The notes beneath the pieces are model-generated. The model saw only the letters and a program-made list of their open reading frames with translations, did no database searches and was not told where the DNA came from. A stretch of 64,000 bases of DNA from Rhineura floridana (lineage: Eukaryota; Chordata; Lepidosauria; Squamata; Rhineuridae): assembly GCF_030035675.1 (NCBI RefSeq), contig NC_084481.1, positions 235,010,927 to 235,074,926 of the forward strand, in the 5' to 3' direction. Shown piece after piece: positions 51,147-62,680 of this stretch. How positions within the stretch are numbered: position 1 is the first letter of the stretch; each line of letters begins with the position of its first letter. A program made the translations under genes and the position numbers.

Positions 51147-52340
51147 CAGGGAGTGCCAGCGTGTCACCCAGGGGCACCGTGGGACCAGAGCTTGGAAGTA
51201 ATTAGTTACAAGTAATGAATTGCTTGTAATTCATTACTTTTTTGAGGAATGAGTGGGTAATTCCTTTACATTTTGATTGTAATAGAACTAGGAGTAATTT
51301 TATTACTTTTGTGGAGTAATTGTAATGTTTCCAGCATTACTTTTGGGCATTACTTTGGGGGGGGGAAGCAGGGGAAGTCTTCTGCTCCTCTGATCTGTGG
51401 ATGAAAATCTTGTGCCTCAAACCGGGCTTCTGTGCAGCATCGCTCTTCCCGCATGCTCTGTGGGTGGGTAGGAGAAGACGAGGGAGGAGGTGGAGAGTGA
51501 GACGGGGTGGAGTGGAGAAAACAGTTGTTTAAAAACATGGACTCTGTTGGAGAAGAACGGAGTGGAGGGAAAAAGGAGACGGAGGACAAGAAGATGGATA
51601 AAGGAGGAGAAGGAGGCAGAATGGAGATAAAGAACTGTGGAGGTGAAAGATGACGACGTGTGTGTGTGTATGTGTGTTAATACTGTGTTTGCACTTGGCA
51701 CACAAAGTGGCCTCCACCACCCTCTCTGGCTACTGCGCTGCATTTGCAGTATTTTAACTTTTTTGCATCTTTGGAAAATGTTTGCTTGGGTGAGCATCCC
51801 TTAGTTGGTGGCAGGGCAGCGTCTGGGAGGTGGTTAAGTGAGAGAGATTATGCTTGGTGGCTGAGTGGGGGGGTTGCACTTGGTTTAACGTGCAAAGATC
51901 TGAGTAGTGGCCTCTGCCTCCCTCCCTCCCTTGCTTACCACCGGAGAGACCACCATTGCTATCTTATGGATAAAAAGCATTATTCTACTACCTCTGTATG
52001 TGTGTGTTTATTTTTAATGTTGTTTTAGGCTGCTTCGATATGCAGCAGCCAAGGCCAGCACCTTGTAGGCGTTTTTTTAAAAAACTGAAAAGTAATTGTA
52101 GTGATTATCTTTGAGAAAAAGTAAACAGTTACTTTCAGAGCAATTGAAATTGTAATGATAATTACTCCTTTTTTGGGCCGTGCAATCGTAACTGTAATTA
52201 ATTACATTTAAAAAGTAATCTTCCAAGCTCTGGTTATGCCACGCCTCCATGGCAGCCATTTTGTGACTGGTGCAGCACACTCTCAAAATTTGAGTTGTTC
52301 CCTCTGGTCCAAAAAGATTGGTGACCATTGTTCAATCTAG
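51147..52340. mobile_element. Outer MITE-like repeat interrupted at 51186
   Basis: The left flank GCAGGGAGTGCCAGCGTGTC and the right flank CATGGCAGCCATTTTGTGAC to AAAAGATTGGTGACCATTG look like the two sides of one hAT-type element. Another element sits between them. The assignment rests on the way the two sides read together. Confidence 0.5.
51186..52232. mobile_element. ~1.05-kb hAT-like element, CAGAGCTTGG termini
   Basis: The left end CAGAGCTTGGAAGTAATTAG and the right end AAGTAATCTTCCAAGCTCTG are inverted partners. Subterminal DNA on both sides is rich in GTAAT/ATTAC motifs. The interior (51350-52060) is unrelated in texture and holds no transposase frame, so it is non-autonomous. I could not read a clean 8-bp duplication. 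The termini resemble those of the 116-bp foldbacks at 13250 and 28302. Confidence 0.78.
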
Positions 52341-52882
52341 AGTGTGTTTGGCAGGCCTTTAAGAAAAGAGATCCTCAGTGGAGTTGCTCTTCTTGGCTTG
52401 CTTCATTAAATTTAGGCCCCTCTTTTTGTCCAGAACAAGGCATCTCTGCTGTTCACTACAATTTTTAAAGGTGGACTTGAGACCTCCTCTTTACGAACAG
52501 TTACTAAGAATAGCTTGTAGCATGATTTGGATCACGGTGTTTACCTTTCTTTGGTGCGGTCTGTTTTGGACAGGCAGGCTGCACAAAATTAGTGAAGACT
52601 AGCAACTTTCGTAGCCTTGTTTGCGAGGTTGATTTAGAGTTGGAAAGAAGCTGCAAGGCCTGGATAGCTTAAACCTGTGCCTTTTTTTTTTTTTAAAGCG
52701 TCTCTGGGAAATGTTGGTTTACTCTTTCCTTGAAAACCCCGGAGGGAGGGAGGGGCTTCCATAACAACTCTAAGGGCAACTTTAAAAGAAAAACTAAATG
52801 CAAAGTGGTCGCAAGAGGGTGCCATTTGTAGAGGAGGAATAATAAGACTGTTTAAGCCTTTCCCCCTCTGGCCTTTTGTGGA

Positions 52883-53075
52883 AGGGCTGTAGCGCAGGGT
52901 TAGAGCATCTGCTGTCTTGCGTACAGAAGGTCCCAGATTCAATCTCTGGCATCTCCAGGTAGGGGTGGGAGAGGCTTCCTGTCTGAAACCCTGGAGATCC
53001 CCTGTCAAGTCAGTGTGCACAATACGGATCTAGATGGGCCAATGGTTGGATTCGGTATATGGGCGCTTCCATTTT
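52883..53075 (+). mobile_element. tRNA-Ala-derived SINE
   Basis: GGGCTGTAGCGCAGGGTTAG (A box), AGATTCAATCTCTGGC (B box), then CATCTCCAGGTAGGGGTGGG and GATGGGCCAATGGTTGGATT. It is worn, with small insertions. Confidence 0.8.
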
Positions 53076-53466
53076 CTGCTCAAAATCCCCTCTCCCCTAC
53101 CTGCTTTTCCACCTTGGGCTAGGGAAGGTCTGTCTGATGGGCCAGTTGGTGCTTTGGTTGCATCCCAAGCCCCTTCCAAGCAGAAAGGCTTGTCAGGGCC
53201 TGGGAGGTGAGCAGCTGGGCTAGTGACCCTTGGCTTGGCCATTGTCCCAAACTTGCCGTGCAGTTGATTTGCCCACAGCTGTTGCCAGATCAGCTGATCT
53301 CCATGACGGGGGCTCATCCTGGTGGCTTGACACCAGCTGAGGCAGCTCTCTCATGCTAGGCATTTTCTGTGGCACAGCTGTTGACTTTGTTCACTATCTA
53401 TTTTTAACCAGGCGTTTGTAAACAAAACATCGCCCTCTCATGGCTTTCCTGTTTAGCTTCTGCCTT
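53076..53466. other. Unassigned DNA
   Basis: Nothing recognised. Confidence 0.35.
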
Positions 53467-56058
53467 TCATAGAATCATAGAATAGTAGAGTTGGAAGGGG
53501 CCTATAAGGCCATCGAGTCCAACCCCCTGCTCAAGGCAGGAATCCAGATCAAAGCATTCCCGACAGGTGGCTGTCCAGCTGCCTCTTGAAGGCCTTCAGT
53601 GTTGGAGAGCCCACTACCTCTCTAGGTAATTTATTTATTTATTAAACTTGTATACCGCCCCATAGCTGAAGGTCTCTGGGCAGTTTACAATAACTAAAAA
53701 CAAATACAATTTAAAATACATCTTTTAAAAACAATTTAAAACACAATTTAAAAATTTAAAACAATATAGAACACATGCTAAAATGCCTGGGAGAAGAAGA
53801 AAGTCTTGACCTGGCGTCGAAAAGATAACAGTGTTGGCGCCGGGCGCACCTCGTCACCAAGATCATTCCATAATTTGGGGGCCACCACTGAGAAGGCCCT
53901 CTCCCTTGTTGCCATTCTCCGAGCTTCCCTCGGAGTAGGCACCCGGAGGAGGGCCTTTGATCTTGACCGTAGTGTACAGATGAGTTCATATCGGGAGAGG
54001 CGTTCCATCAGGTATTGTGGTCCCAAGCTGTGTGAGGCTTTATAGGTCAATACCAGCACCTTGAATCGAGCTCGGAAACATAAAGGCAGCCAGTGCAAGC
54101 GGGCCAGAATTAGTTTTATATGTTCGGACCTTCTGGTCCCTGTTACCAATCTGGCCGCTGCATTTTGCACAAGCTGCAGTTTCCGAACCGTCTTCAAAGG
54201 CAGCCCCACATAGAGTGCATTGCAGTAATCTAATTTGGAGGTTACCAGGTTATCCCTGTCTAGATAGGGACGTAGTTGGGCCACCAACCGAAATTGGTAG
54301 AAGGCAGTCTGTGCCACTGAGGCTACCTGAGCCTCAAGTGACAGAGATGATTCTAGGAGAACCCCCAAGCTATGAACCTACTCCTTCAGGGGGAGTGCAA
54401 CCCCATCCAGGACAGGTTGGACATCCACCATCGGGTCAGAAGAACCACCCACTAACAGCATCTCAGTCTTGTATGGATTGAGCCTCAGTTTATTAGCCCT
54501 CCTCCAGTCCATTGTCGCAGCCAGGGACCGGTTCAGCACATTGAGAGCCTCACCTGAAGAAGATGAAAAGGAGAAATAGAGCTGCGTGTCATCAGCATAC
54601 TGATGGCAATGCACTCCAAAGCTCCAGATGACCGCACCCAATGGTTTCATGTAGATGTTGAACAGCATGGGGGACAGAACTGACCCCTGCGGAACCCCAT
54701 ACTGGAGAGTCCAGGGTGCCAAGCAATGTTCCCCAAGCACCACTTTCTGGAGGCGACCTGCCAAGTAGGAGTGGAATTGGTTCCATTGTCTTATGGCTCT
54801 AACAGTTACGAAGTTTTTCCTGATGTCCAGTCGAAATCTGGCTTCCTGCAACTTGAGCCCATTATTCCGTGTCCTGCACTCTGGGATGATCGAGAAGAGA
54901 TCCCGGCCCTCCTCTATGTGACAACCTTTCATGTACTTGAAGAGTGCTGTCATATCTCCCCTCAGTCTTCTCCAGGCTAAACATGCCCAGTTCTTTCAGT
55001 CTCTCCTCATAGGGCTTTGTTTCCAGTCCCCTGATCATCTTTGTTGCCCTCCTCTGAACCCGTGCCAGTTTGTCTGCATCCTTCTTGAAGTGTGGAGAAC
55101 ATAACTGGAAGCAGTATTCAAGATAAGGCCTAACCAGTGCTGAATAGAGGGGAACTAATATGTCACGCAATTTGGAAACTATACTTCTGTTAATGCAGCC
55201 TAATATAGCATTTGCCTTTTTTGCAGCCACATCACACTGTTGGCTCATATTCAGCTTGTGATCAACGACAATTCCAAGATCCTTCTTACATGTCATACTG
55301 CTGAGCCAAGTATCCCGCATCTTATAACTGTGCATTTGGTTTCTTTTTCTTAAGTGTAGAACTTTGCATTTATCCTTGTTGAATTTCATTCTGTTGTTTT
55401 CAGCCCAATGCTCCAGCCTATCAAGGTCCCTTTGAATTTTGTTTCTGTCTTCCACGGTATTAGCTGTGCCCCCCAACTTTGTATCATCTGCAAATTTGAT
55501 AAGCATGCTCTGAACCTCCTCATCCAAGTCATTAATAAAAAGGTTGAAGAGCACTGGGCCCAGGACCGAGCACTGTGGTACCCCACTTGTTACTTCTGCC
55601 CAGTTTGAGAAGGAACCATTGATAAGCACTCTTTGAGTACGATTCTGGAGCCAACTGTGGATCCACCTGATAGTTGTTCCATTTAGGTAGCTTCCATTTA
55701 GCTAGGCCACATTTAGCTAGCTTGCTAATGAGAATATCACGGGGCACTTTGTCAAAAGCTTTGCTGAAGTCGAGATATATTATGTCCACTGCATTCCCAC
55801 AGTCTACAAAGGAGGTTACCTGATCAAAAAATGAGATAAGATTAGTTTGGCTGGATTTGTTCCTCATAAATCCATGTTGGCTCCTAGTAATCACTGCATT
55901 GCTTTCAAGGTGCTTACAGGCTGACTGCTTTATAATCTGCTCCAGAGTTTTTGCACGGATTGATGTTAGGCTGACTGGTCTGTAGTTCCCTGGTTCCTCC
56001 TTCTTGCCCTTTTTGAAGATAGGGACAACATTAGCTCTCCTCCAGTCACCCAGCACTT
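53467..56058 (-). mobile_element. CR1 LINE (ATTCTATG-tail subfamily) split by an L2
   Basis: The inverted tail ATAGAATCATAGAATAGTAG is at 53467. The 3' UTR stops at CTCTCTAGGTAATT (about 53626) and resumes at TTCCATTGTCTTATGGCTCT (about 54778). The ORF then reads upward. One frame (54862-55629) has SGVPQCSVLGPVLFNLFIND, the catalytic FADDTK and KMIRGLETKPYEERLKELGM. The next (55532-56056) has NYRPVSLTSIRAKTLEQIIK and LDFSKAFDKVPRD. A frame change near 55630-55690 separates them. The endonuclease is absent; truncation is near 56058. Confidence 0.88.
53627..54776 (-). mobile_element. L2 LINE inside a CR1
   Basis: The inverted (TAAA)n tail and terminus (ATACCGCCCCATAGCTGAAG) start at 53627. The frame 53778-54368 encodes SLSLEAQVASVAQTAFYQFR, YVGLPLKTVRKLQLVQNAAA and the end VKTFFFSQAF. 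The frame above it encodes AVIWSFGVHCHQYADDTQLY and YGVPQGSVLSPMLFN and runs into CR1 at about 54777. One frame change near 54370 separates the two. It closely resembles the plus-strand copy at 35689. Confidence 0.9.
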
Positions 56059-57720
56059 CACCGGTCCTCCATGATTTTGCAGCTCAGAAACTCTCACTTT
56101 TCGAAAACTCAGTGAAATAGCTGCACAGTTTCTCCAGCCGGAGATGGCTCATTGCATGGCTCTTATGGCTGAATAGATTGCTTGAGCGCAGTGATTGCTG
56201 GCCTCTTTGGTCCTGTGGGCACATTTGCAAAGAGGAGAAACTGTTGTAGGCAACACGCTCATAGAGGAACGAAGCAATCGCTGCAATCTGTTTCAGCAGG
56301 CGAGGGGGTTCCTCCTCTGTGGTCAGTCATGCCTCTTTAGGAATTGGCTCTATCCCTTCAATCTATCCCTTTCCACATAGCATGGCCTTTCTATCAGTTT
56401 TCTCCTTCTACCCCCCCCCCCCATTGCAGTGGGGAAAAATCATGATTGGGAATAAAGTCCCCCCGGCCTCCACTGGTCCCAATGAAAATTGAGCCCCCTC
56501 CAACATTTGGGACTGGGGAAAGGAGGTCAGCCCATTAAAGAAGATGCATGTGGCCCCAACGTCAGGTAGTTTCCCTCCAATGGAAGGTCAGGATCAGATG
56601 GGGAAATCCCATAATCTGGCAGGAAACAGCGTTGCTCGCCTTGGGACAGGTGGAGAGATGATAAGAAGAGGTTGGAGCAGTGGCTGTGGGATGACTTATT
56701 CACAGGAGGAAAGTTGCACCAGAGGTCTGTTGGAACAGTTCGTGTGTAGGTTAATTTTCATTGCGAGTGAGCAGATGAATTGTCTGCACTGGGAAAAATT
56801 TGATATGAAAGCTCAGCCTGTGGTATCTGATGCTGCAGGTGATGAGAAGATGGAGGTGCGAGGCAGCCCTTAGGTGCAAGATATCTTGGGGTTTGCAGAG
56901 AATTGCACTACCATCTTCTCCATCCTGTGGGTCCTGCCGAGTTGAATGCCTAGTTGTTCATTGTATTATTATTGTTTGTTAGTCTCAAGGTGATTTAGAA
57001 ACATTCTGTAAAACCAGCTAAAATTAGTTTTGAAAGCAATACAAAGAGCAACTCAAGACAGGTTTAGAAAAACAATATAAACTGAATGTTTGAGGCAGAG
57101 ACCTTTTTGTTCCAGACAGAAAAGCTTGCCATAAGAACAGGGACCCCGGAACTGTTCTCAAGGGTGAGGTGGGGGCTCAAGACTGGCAGGCTGGCTATTT
57201 CATGGTGACCTACTTGCAGGTGCGTTTTTAAATCTGCTTATTTAATGGGTTAAGTAAACAATAAATCTGTCATATTCTAGGAATGTCACAATCATAAATA
57301 CACTTGAATAAAAAAGAAAAACATAAGTAGTAATTGCTCAAAGTAAAAATTACACAATGATTATGGATAATGGAATACCCTTTGTAAGTTCCAACTAACC
57401 TTTTTGTGTTTCAGAGATGGAAAAGAAGAAAGCAAGGTCTTTTGTAGAACATTAGGAGCTTTCCATTTATTACTGGAACTTCATGTAACATCTTTAAAAT
57501 AAAGATGTATAAAGATCTTAAAATAAATAAAAGTACGATAAATTAAAATATATAAATAAAAAGGTCTTAGCATACATTTTAAATTAAGGAAGAATAAAAT
57601 AAATGAAAAGATCTTAAAATATGTAATAAATAAAATAAAGGTTTAAAAATAAATAGTATAGTTGTGTATCTTGTATGCTATTATTTATAATATAGATATC
57701 ATAACAGGAATGTATTATAC
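56059..57720. other. Unassigned DNA
   Basis: No supported gene. A C-run lies at 56410-56422. 57240-57720 is A/T-rich and may include the untranslated end of the neighbouring hAT element. Confidence 0.35.
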
Positions 57721-59911
57721 TTAATAACAAACTGTGCCATGCTTCTGTGTCATGCGATTACGCAGGTATGTCTTTACCCTCCTCAGACCACTGAAAGAAC
57801 GTTCTCCTGATGCTGCTGATGCCGGTATGGTGTGTAAGAGCAGCTGTACCAGCATGACGACTTGGTCTAAAAGATTTCGGACTGTCTCAGGCTGTCGTCT
57901 CAGTGATTGTGAGATGTCTTCAATAGTCTTTACTTCAGCAGTTGGAATGACTGTTGGGAGGAGTAACAGCTGTGCCAGAAGCCTGTTCAAATCAAAGTCA
58001 CAGCTGTGAACTCCAAGGGCCTCCCTGAGCTCTTCTGTGCTGCTGAAATTAAATGCCTTCCGCATGCAGCAGTTACTAAAGCATTTTCCAGTTTCACTAG
58101 TTGGTCCATTCCAGGCTGGTTGAACCGACGTTTGATTCAGATGTTATGTGATCAATTACATCAAAGAAATCCTTCCGGGGAGTTTTCTTCGCATCCAGGA
58201 CCACTGGTGGTGTTGGTGTTTTTGTATGCTCAAAACGTGCTGGTGGTTTTCAACCTCTTGAAATTTCAGGCATCTTCAAGCCCAGTTTCCCTCCAGCAAT
58301 TTTTGTGTCTTGCCAAATTGTTTCAAATGCACTCTCTGATCTTAGGTTTGACAGGGTACAAATAAGCATTTCTGCTGCTTGCTTTGCCACTGCTGCATTC
58401 TATTTGGGGCCTTGTAGGGTTCTTGCAAGCTCTTCGCATGGCCCAAACACGGCTATGGATGTATTTAGCCCAAGTGCTGTTTCAAATTTACCAAGGATTT
58501 TTGTAGTAGCCTTTCATTGTTGCCCTTCTGTCATCTTGGAAGGACCCTGGATGTTCCAGGATTTCATGGAGTGTTGCTTGAATGCTTTCATAGTTCTCAA
58601 GGAATCTCTGTATGGACTTCACTCTGACAGCCCAATGTGTTGGACACAAAGGAAGGAGACTGTTTGGTTTATATATCCCTTCAGCATTTTCTATGGCTTC
58701 AGGAAGAACAATGTTGGAATATATGCTCTTCCATTTCACTGAGATTCAACATCATGTTTGTTACATCCTTAACAGTACTTAGTGCATCACCAACCATGTC
58801 ACAGCTATGGGCAACCTCTTGCAGAGCCAAATCTAGTGAGTGGTTGCTGCAGTTTATGTAAACTGACTTAGGTTGAATATCGGTGATATTTTTTTGAACA
58901 CCAGAGAAACGGCCAGACATATTAGCTGCAACATCAAAGCAGTGTCCACGCAAAGCATGGAATTCAAGCCCCGGACGAATGATCATGTATTTCACAGCAG
59001 TGAAGAGAGTACAAGCTGTAGAGTCAGCAGGGTTATAAACGCCAAGGTATTCTTCTCGTACGTTCAATGATTCACTCTCTACCCAATGCAGACACAACGT
59101 AAACTGCTCGTCTCCAGTCACATCTATTGTCCCATCAGCAATTATTCAAAAAAAGGCTTGATTTCACCTCTTTAATGATGTCACATTGCAGTCTTTGAGC
59201 CATAATTTCAAGTAGCTCCTTTTGGATATCACCACTCAACCATCTGTCTCTTTGCGTCAGCCATCTTTTAAGGGCAGGTACATCTTCTGAGCGTTCCTCC
59301 AAAAGGTCAGTCAAGTTATCTTTGGTGCGCCCCTGCAATGCTTGACCTGTGCAGCAGAGGTAGCGCACAGAACTAACGATGGTGCATAGTGCTTCTTGAG
59401 CCCCTTGCGGCTGCTTACTTGAATGCTTTGTAAGGAGCGTAACTCTTCATACCTTTCTCGTTTGTTAGATGGTAACTCGCATAATCTATGTGGTAAATGC
59501 TCTTTTCATGAGACTGGAATTTTTCAACAGCATGTTTCCAATTTGAGAAACCTTTTAGAATAAAACTCACTTCTACATTTGAAGATCATGGTAAAGAACT
59601 ATATCACGATCCACATCATAATGAAGCCAGGTGAACTTCTCAAACCATTTCAGCTGACAAGACCTATGACCCTTACTTTTTGGAAATTTATAGTATTTTG
59701 TTGGCACAAATCCGGTGGACGAATATGGCGGTCCATCTCTTTCTTGAGGATCAACTTCAAGGTGTTGATCGTCTTCATTCAGACTCCCTAAATTAATATG
59801 TGTCTTTAGGCAATTCTTCTGAAGCAGAAGCTGTTTTCTTTGATGACAGCAGCCAGGCATCAAGCAATGGCCTTTTTTGGACATTCTCCTGCAAGTAATC
59901 AGAAAAAGCAA
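57721..59911 (-). pseudogene. Decayed hAT transposase (ZMYM1-like group)
   Basis: Reading on the minus strand from 59911, broken frames give the family blocks in order. First a TTF-type finger region (SKGHRSCQLKWFEKFTWLHY, 59573-59911), then ALKRWLTQRDRWLSGDIQKE (59135-59368). Next LRGHCFDVAANMSGRFSGVQ, then YINCSNHSLDLALQEVAHSC (58699-59121). Then LCPTHWAVRVKSIQRFLENY (58488-58739). Last the dimerisation end SAASGERSFSGLRRVKTYLR (57721-58065). hAT transposases cut and paste DNA flanked by short inverted repeats. At least four frame breaks and a poorly preserved gap at 58070-58490 show it is dead. Element termini were not identified. A domesticated host gene is unlikely given the decay. Confidence 0.88.
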
Positions 59912-60824
59912 CCAGTTTTTCTTTCTATTTGTGTGTATTGAAAAATCAGTGCAAGCTGCAAAGAAGCCGTGCTGTCATTGTGGCTGTAAATTTTTAATTT
60001 TTTTACAGAATTCCTGAACATAGTGGAGAAGTTTCTCCCCATTAGGAACTCTGTGTTGGGAATTGTGGCTTAAACAGCTGCTTCCTAAGTACATTTGCCT
60101 TAGAGTAAATTTCACAACTCGATGGACTTCTGGGTAAACACACATACAAATTGGGCTGTGTAGCTTATCTTTGCATTCCTTATTTATTTATGCCACAACT
60201 ATAACCTAAAATCTATTTTGATGCTAAATAGGATTTGTTTTCTGTGCAGGTCAGCTACACTATTTAGGGGTTCACACAATGTCTGAGTTGAGAACAAAAA
60301 AAAAATTAACAATGACATGTCTCTACCTTCGTCAATGTAACTATAGTATACACTACAATCTTTACTTATGAAACTAATTGCATTAAGTTAGTGAATCTGC
60401 TTATGTTACACTGTTGGAAAATTTGAGAATCCTGTATATTTGATTCTTTATCACCATTTCAGCTGCAGTATATAAGCAGCATTTGGTTCAAACTGATATT
60501 TATAAAACATTATACTCGCTCAAGAATGATTCTGAGTCGCTGTGTTGCAAGCCTTTCTTCTTAATCTTCAGTAGGGCTCCAACATACAGATTAAAAATGG
60601 CTGCTGCAAAGCTGTCCTCCCTGAGTCCTCCCAGCTTCAAGAAGCAGTCCCTCTGTTAGCGCAATTAAAGTACTTTTAAAGAGAAAGTGCTCCTTTCTAA
60701 GGTGGGTGAGCCCCTTTTATGAACAAAATACACCCAAAATAATGGGACAGAAACCTGGGGGAAAGAAACGCAAGTGCCCCAGCACAGATCTCTGGGCAAC
60801 TGGGGGAAGGTGTAGTATTCTGAG
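59912..60824. other. Unassigned DNA upstream of the hAT relic
   Basis: It probably includes the 5' untranslated part of the hAT element, but no terminal inverted repeat could be fixed. No gene seen. Confidence 0.3.
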
Positions 60825-60826
60825 TA

Positions 60827-61038
60827 CAGTAGGGCCACACTCATACATTGGGTTATGTTCCGGACCCCTGCTGAAAAGTGAAAACCGCTGAAAAGCGGAA
60901 CTGATTGAATAGAATGGTGTGCGACGCCCGAAAATTGCCGTAAAAGCGGAACAAGTGTCGTATGAGTGGGGCTTTAGTCTAATTGCATCTAATTGAGACC
61001 GCTGCATTAGCGAAGCACCGTAAAGCGAGGCCCTACTG
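60827..61038. mobile_element. 212-bp MITE, pogo/Tigger-like, TA duplication
   Basis: The left terminus CAGTAGGGCCACACTC and the right inverse GCGAGGCCCTACTG pair over about 12 bp. TA flanks both sides (60825-60826 and 61039-61040). Internal AAAACCGCTGAAAAGCGGAA forms smaller inverted repeats. CAG-starting ends and a TA duplication fit the Tc1/mariner pogo branch. No transposase. Confidence 0.85.
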
Positions 61039-61384
61039 TAGTTTAAGTGTGTTGCCACCTAGTGGCCAAAGGGCAGATGTATCGCTATAGCCAAGGGAGA
61101 CTGTGCATGCGCCAGTTTGGTGGCTGGAACTGTTCCTAAGATGGCTGGCAGGCGAAGACCCTGATGAAAACGGAGCAAAATAAACACAGTAGTCTGTTAG
61201 CGTTCCTGGTGTGGTTTCCACAGATTACAGAAGGGATGCTCATGCTCTGGAGACCTCTTTCTAGTGGCAGTGCGGGAAACCATTCATTTTTTGCCAGAAC
61301 TTAAGAACACTGCTGCACCACTATTGGTTTTGCCTGGTCATTTTGTGGGGGGCGATCAGCCCACCCTAGCTTAGTCTTAGGGGG

Positions 61385-61691
61385 GCTTGAGTCCCCCCCC
61401 CCATTCTGGGGTCCGTGCATAAGAAAAATGTCTTCAATTGTTTCCAGAAAGCACAGATAGTGGGTATCTGTTGTATCTCAACAGGCATGTTGCTCCACAG
61501 AACAGGGGCAGCAACACTGAAAGCACTGTGGAGTGGATTTCTGCTATTTTAGGGACTCCAAGGAGTGATTGTCCTGCAGAACGCAGTGACCTACTGGGTA
61601 TATAAGGGATAAGGTGGTTGTGATGCCCCTATAAATGTTGTACAGTAATTATGGGAAGTGTCGGTTTTGTAGGGTAAATATGGTAAGTAGC

Positions 61692-61724
<33 letters not shown>

Positions 61725-62680
61725 AGTACATGGGTTGGAATGTTGAGGAATGCTAAGTTGTGATTGGCTGAGTGCCTGAGTGGTTAAAGGTATAGATGAG
61801 AGAATGACAGTTGTTGGTTCTGGGTTCTGGGTTTTGTGTTTAGGCGGGTAGCGAGGCAGGTTTTAGGACTAAGATATAAAGAGAAAACTATCATATATAA
61901 CCACATGCATATTGACTGAATTTAAAGTAATCTTGTTTATTCCTTGTGTTAATAAATAAATAAATAGTTTTGGTTTAACAACACGCCTGATCCTTGGCTG
62001 GGATATTGCAGACCAGGAGGGTGGGCAGAGCAAATACCAAAGCCGGGAACAATGGTGGCAGCGGTGAAGGGATCGTGTAACAGCAGCAGGTATCCCAAGC
62101 AACCCAGGGCTGTCATCTTTGAAGGCAGAAAGAGACAGGAGGGTTGTGGCCTGAAAGTGCACCCAGACACTACGTAGTAATCTGAAGGGGAGACTAAGGC
62201 ACAGTCTCAGGGCAGTATTGCATTAGAGTGTCAGGTGGTGGCACCTAGTAGTGGGATCGTGAGAGACCTGTGCTGAGGCCAGTGTGAGAGATCTGTTACG
62301 AGACCAGACCGCAGGTGGGGGTCTGACAGTGGGGGTCTCTCAGGTAACCTGCTCTTAAGCTGTATAGGTCCTTATATGTATCAAAAACTTGAACTTGGCC
62401 TAGTACCAGATGGTCAGCCAGTGCAAATCCTATAAGCAAGGTGTTATATGCTGGTGGTAGTTTGCCTCCACGAGCAGCCTAGCCACCATGCTCTGTACTA
62501 GCTGCAGTCTGCAGATTACCATCAAGGGTAGCCTCACATAGGGTGCATTGCAGCAGTCCTACCAATACATGGACAACTGTGCTCAAGCTATTTTGATCCG
62601 GGGACAGCTGCAGCTGTCTTACCAGCTCACACTAGTAAAAGGCACTTCTAGCCTTTAGCTCACCTTGGGGTCTTAGAAGA
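61385..62680 (-). mobile_element. L2-like LINE split by an LTR-like fossil
   Basis: The left piece (61385-61635) and right piece (about 62335-62680) read as one minus-strand L2: TGCTCCACAGAACAGGGGCA, then CAGGTAACCTGCTCTTAAGC. Further on, TACTAGCTGCAGTCTGCAGA and CTCACATAGGGTGCATTGCA are the inverted YVGLPLKTVxxLQLVQ block. It is an older subfamily than the 35.7-kb copy. Confidence 0.7.
61636..62334 (+). other. LTR-like fossil
   Basis: It shares layout with 38556-39343: ATGGTAAGTAGCG, TGATTGGCTG, the poly(A)-type AATAAATAAATAAATAG run, CGCCTGATCCTTGGCTGG, and an end near GGTCTGACAG. A (GA)n tract of about 28 bp lies at 61687-61714. No coding part is present. It sits inside an L2 fragment and is therefore younger than it. 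It is best read as a solo LTR or end fragment; the family was not assigned. Confidence 0.4.

Noticed and set aside
51186-52232. 8-bp duplication around the 1-kb hAT-like element
   Set aside because: CGTGGGAC and GTTATGCC do not match well in any register; left uncalled.
57734-59070. Plus-strand frames opposite the hAT relic
   Set aside because: Shadows of the minus-strand transposase; no motifs of their own.
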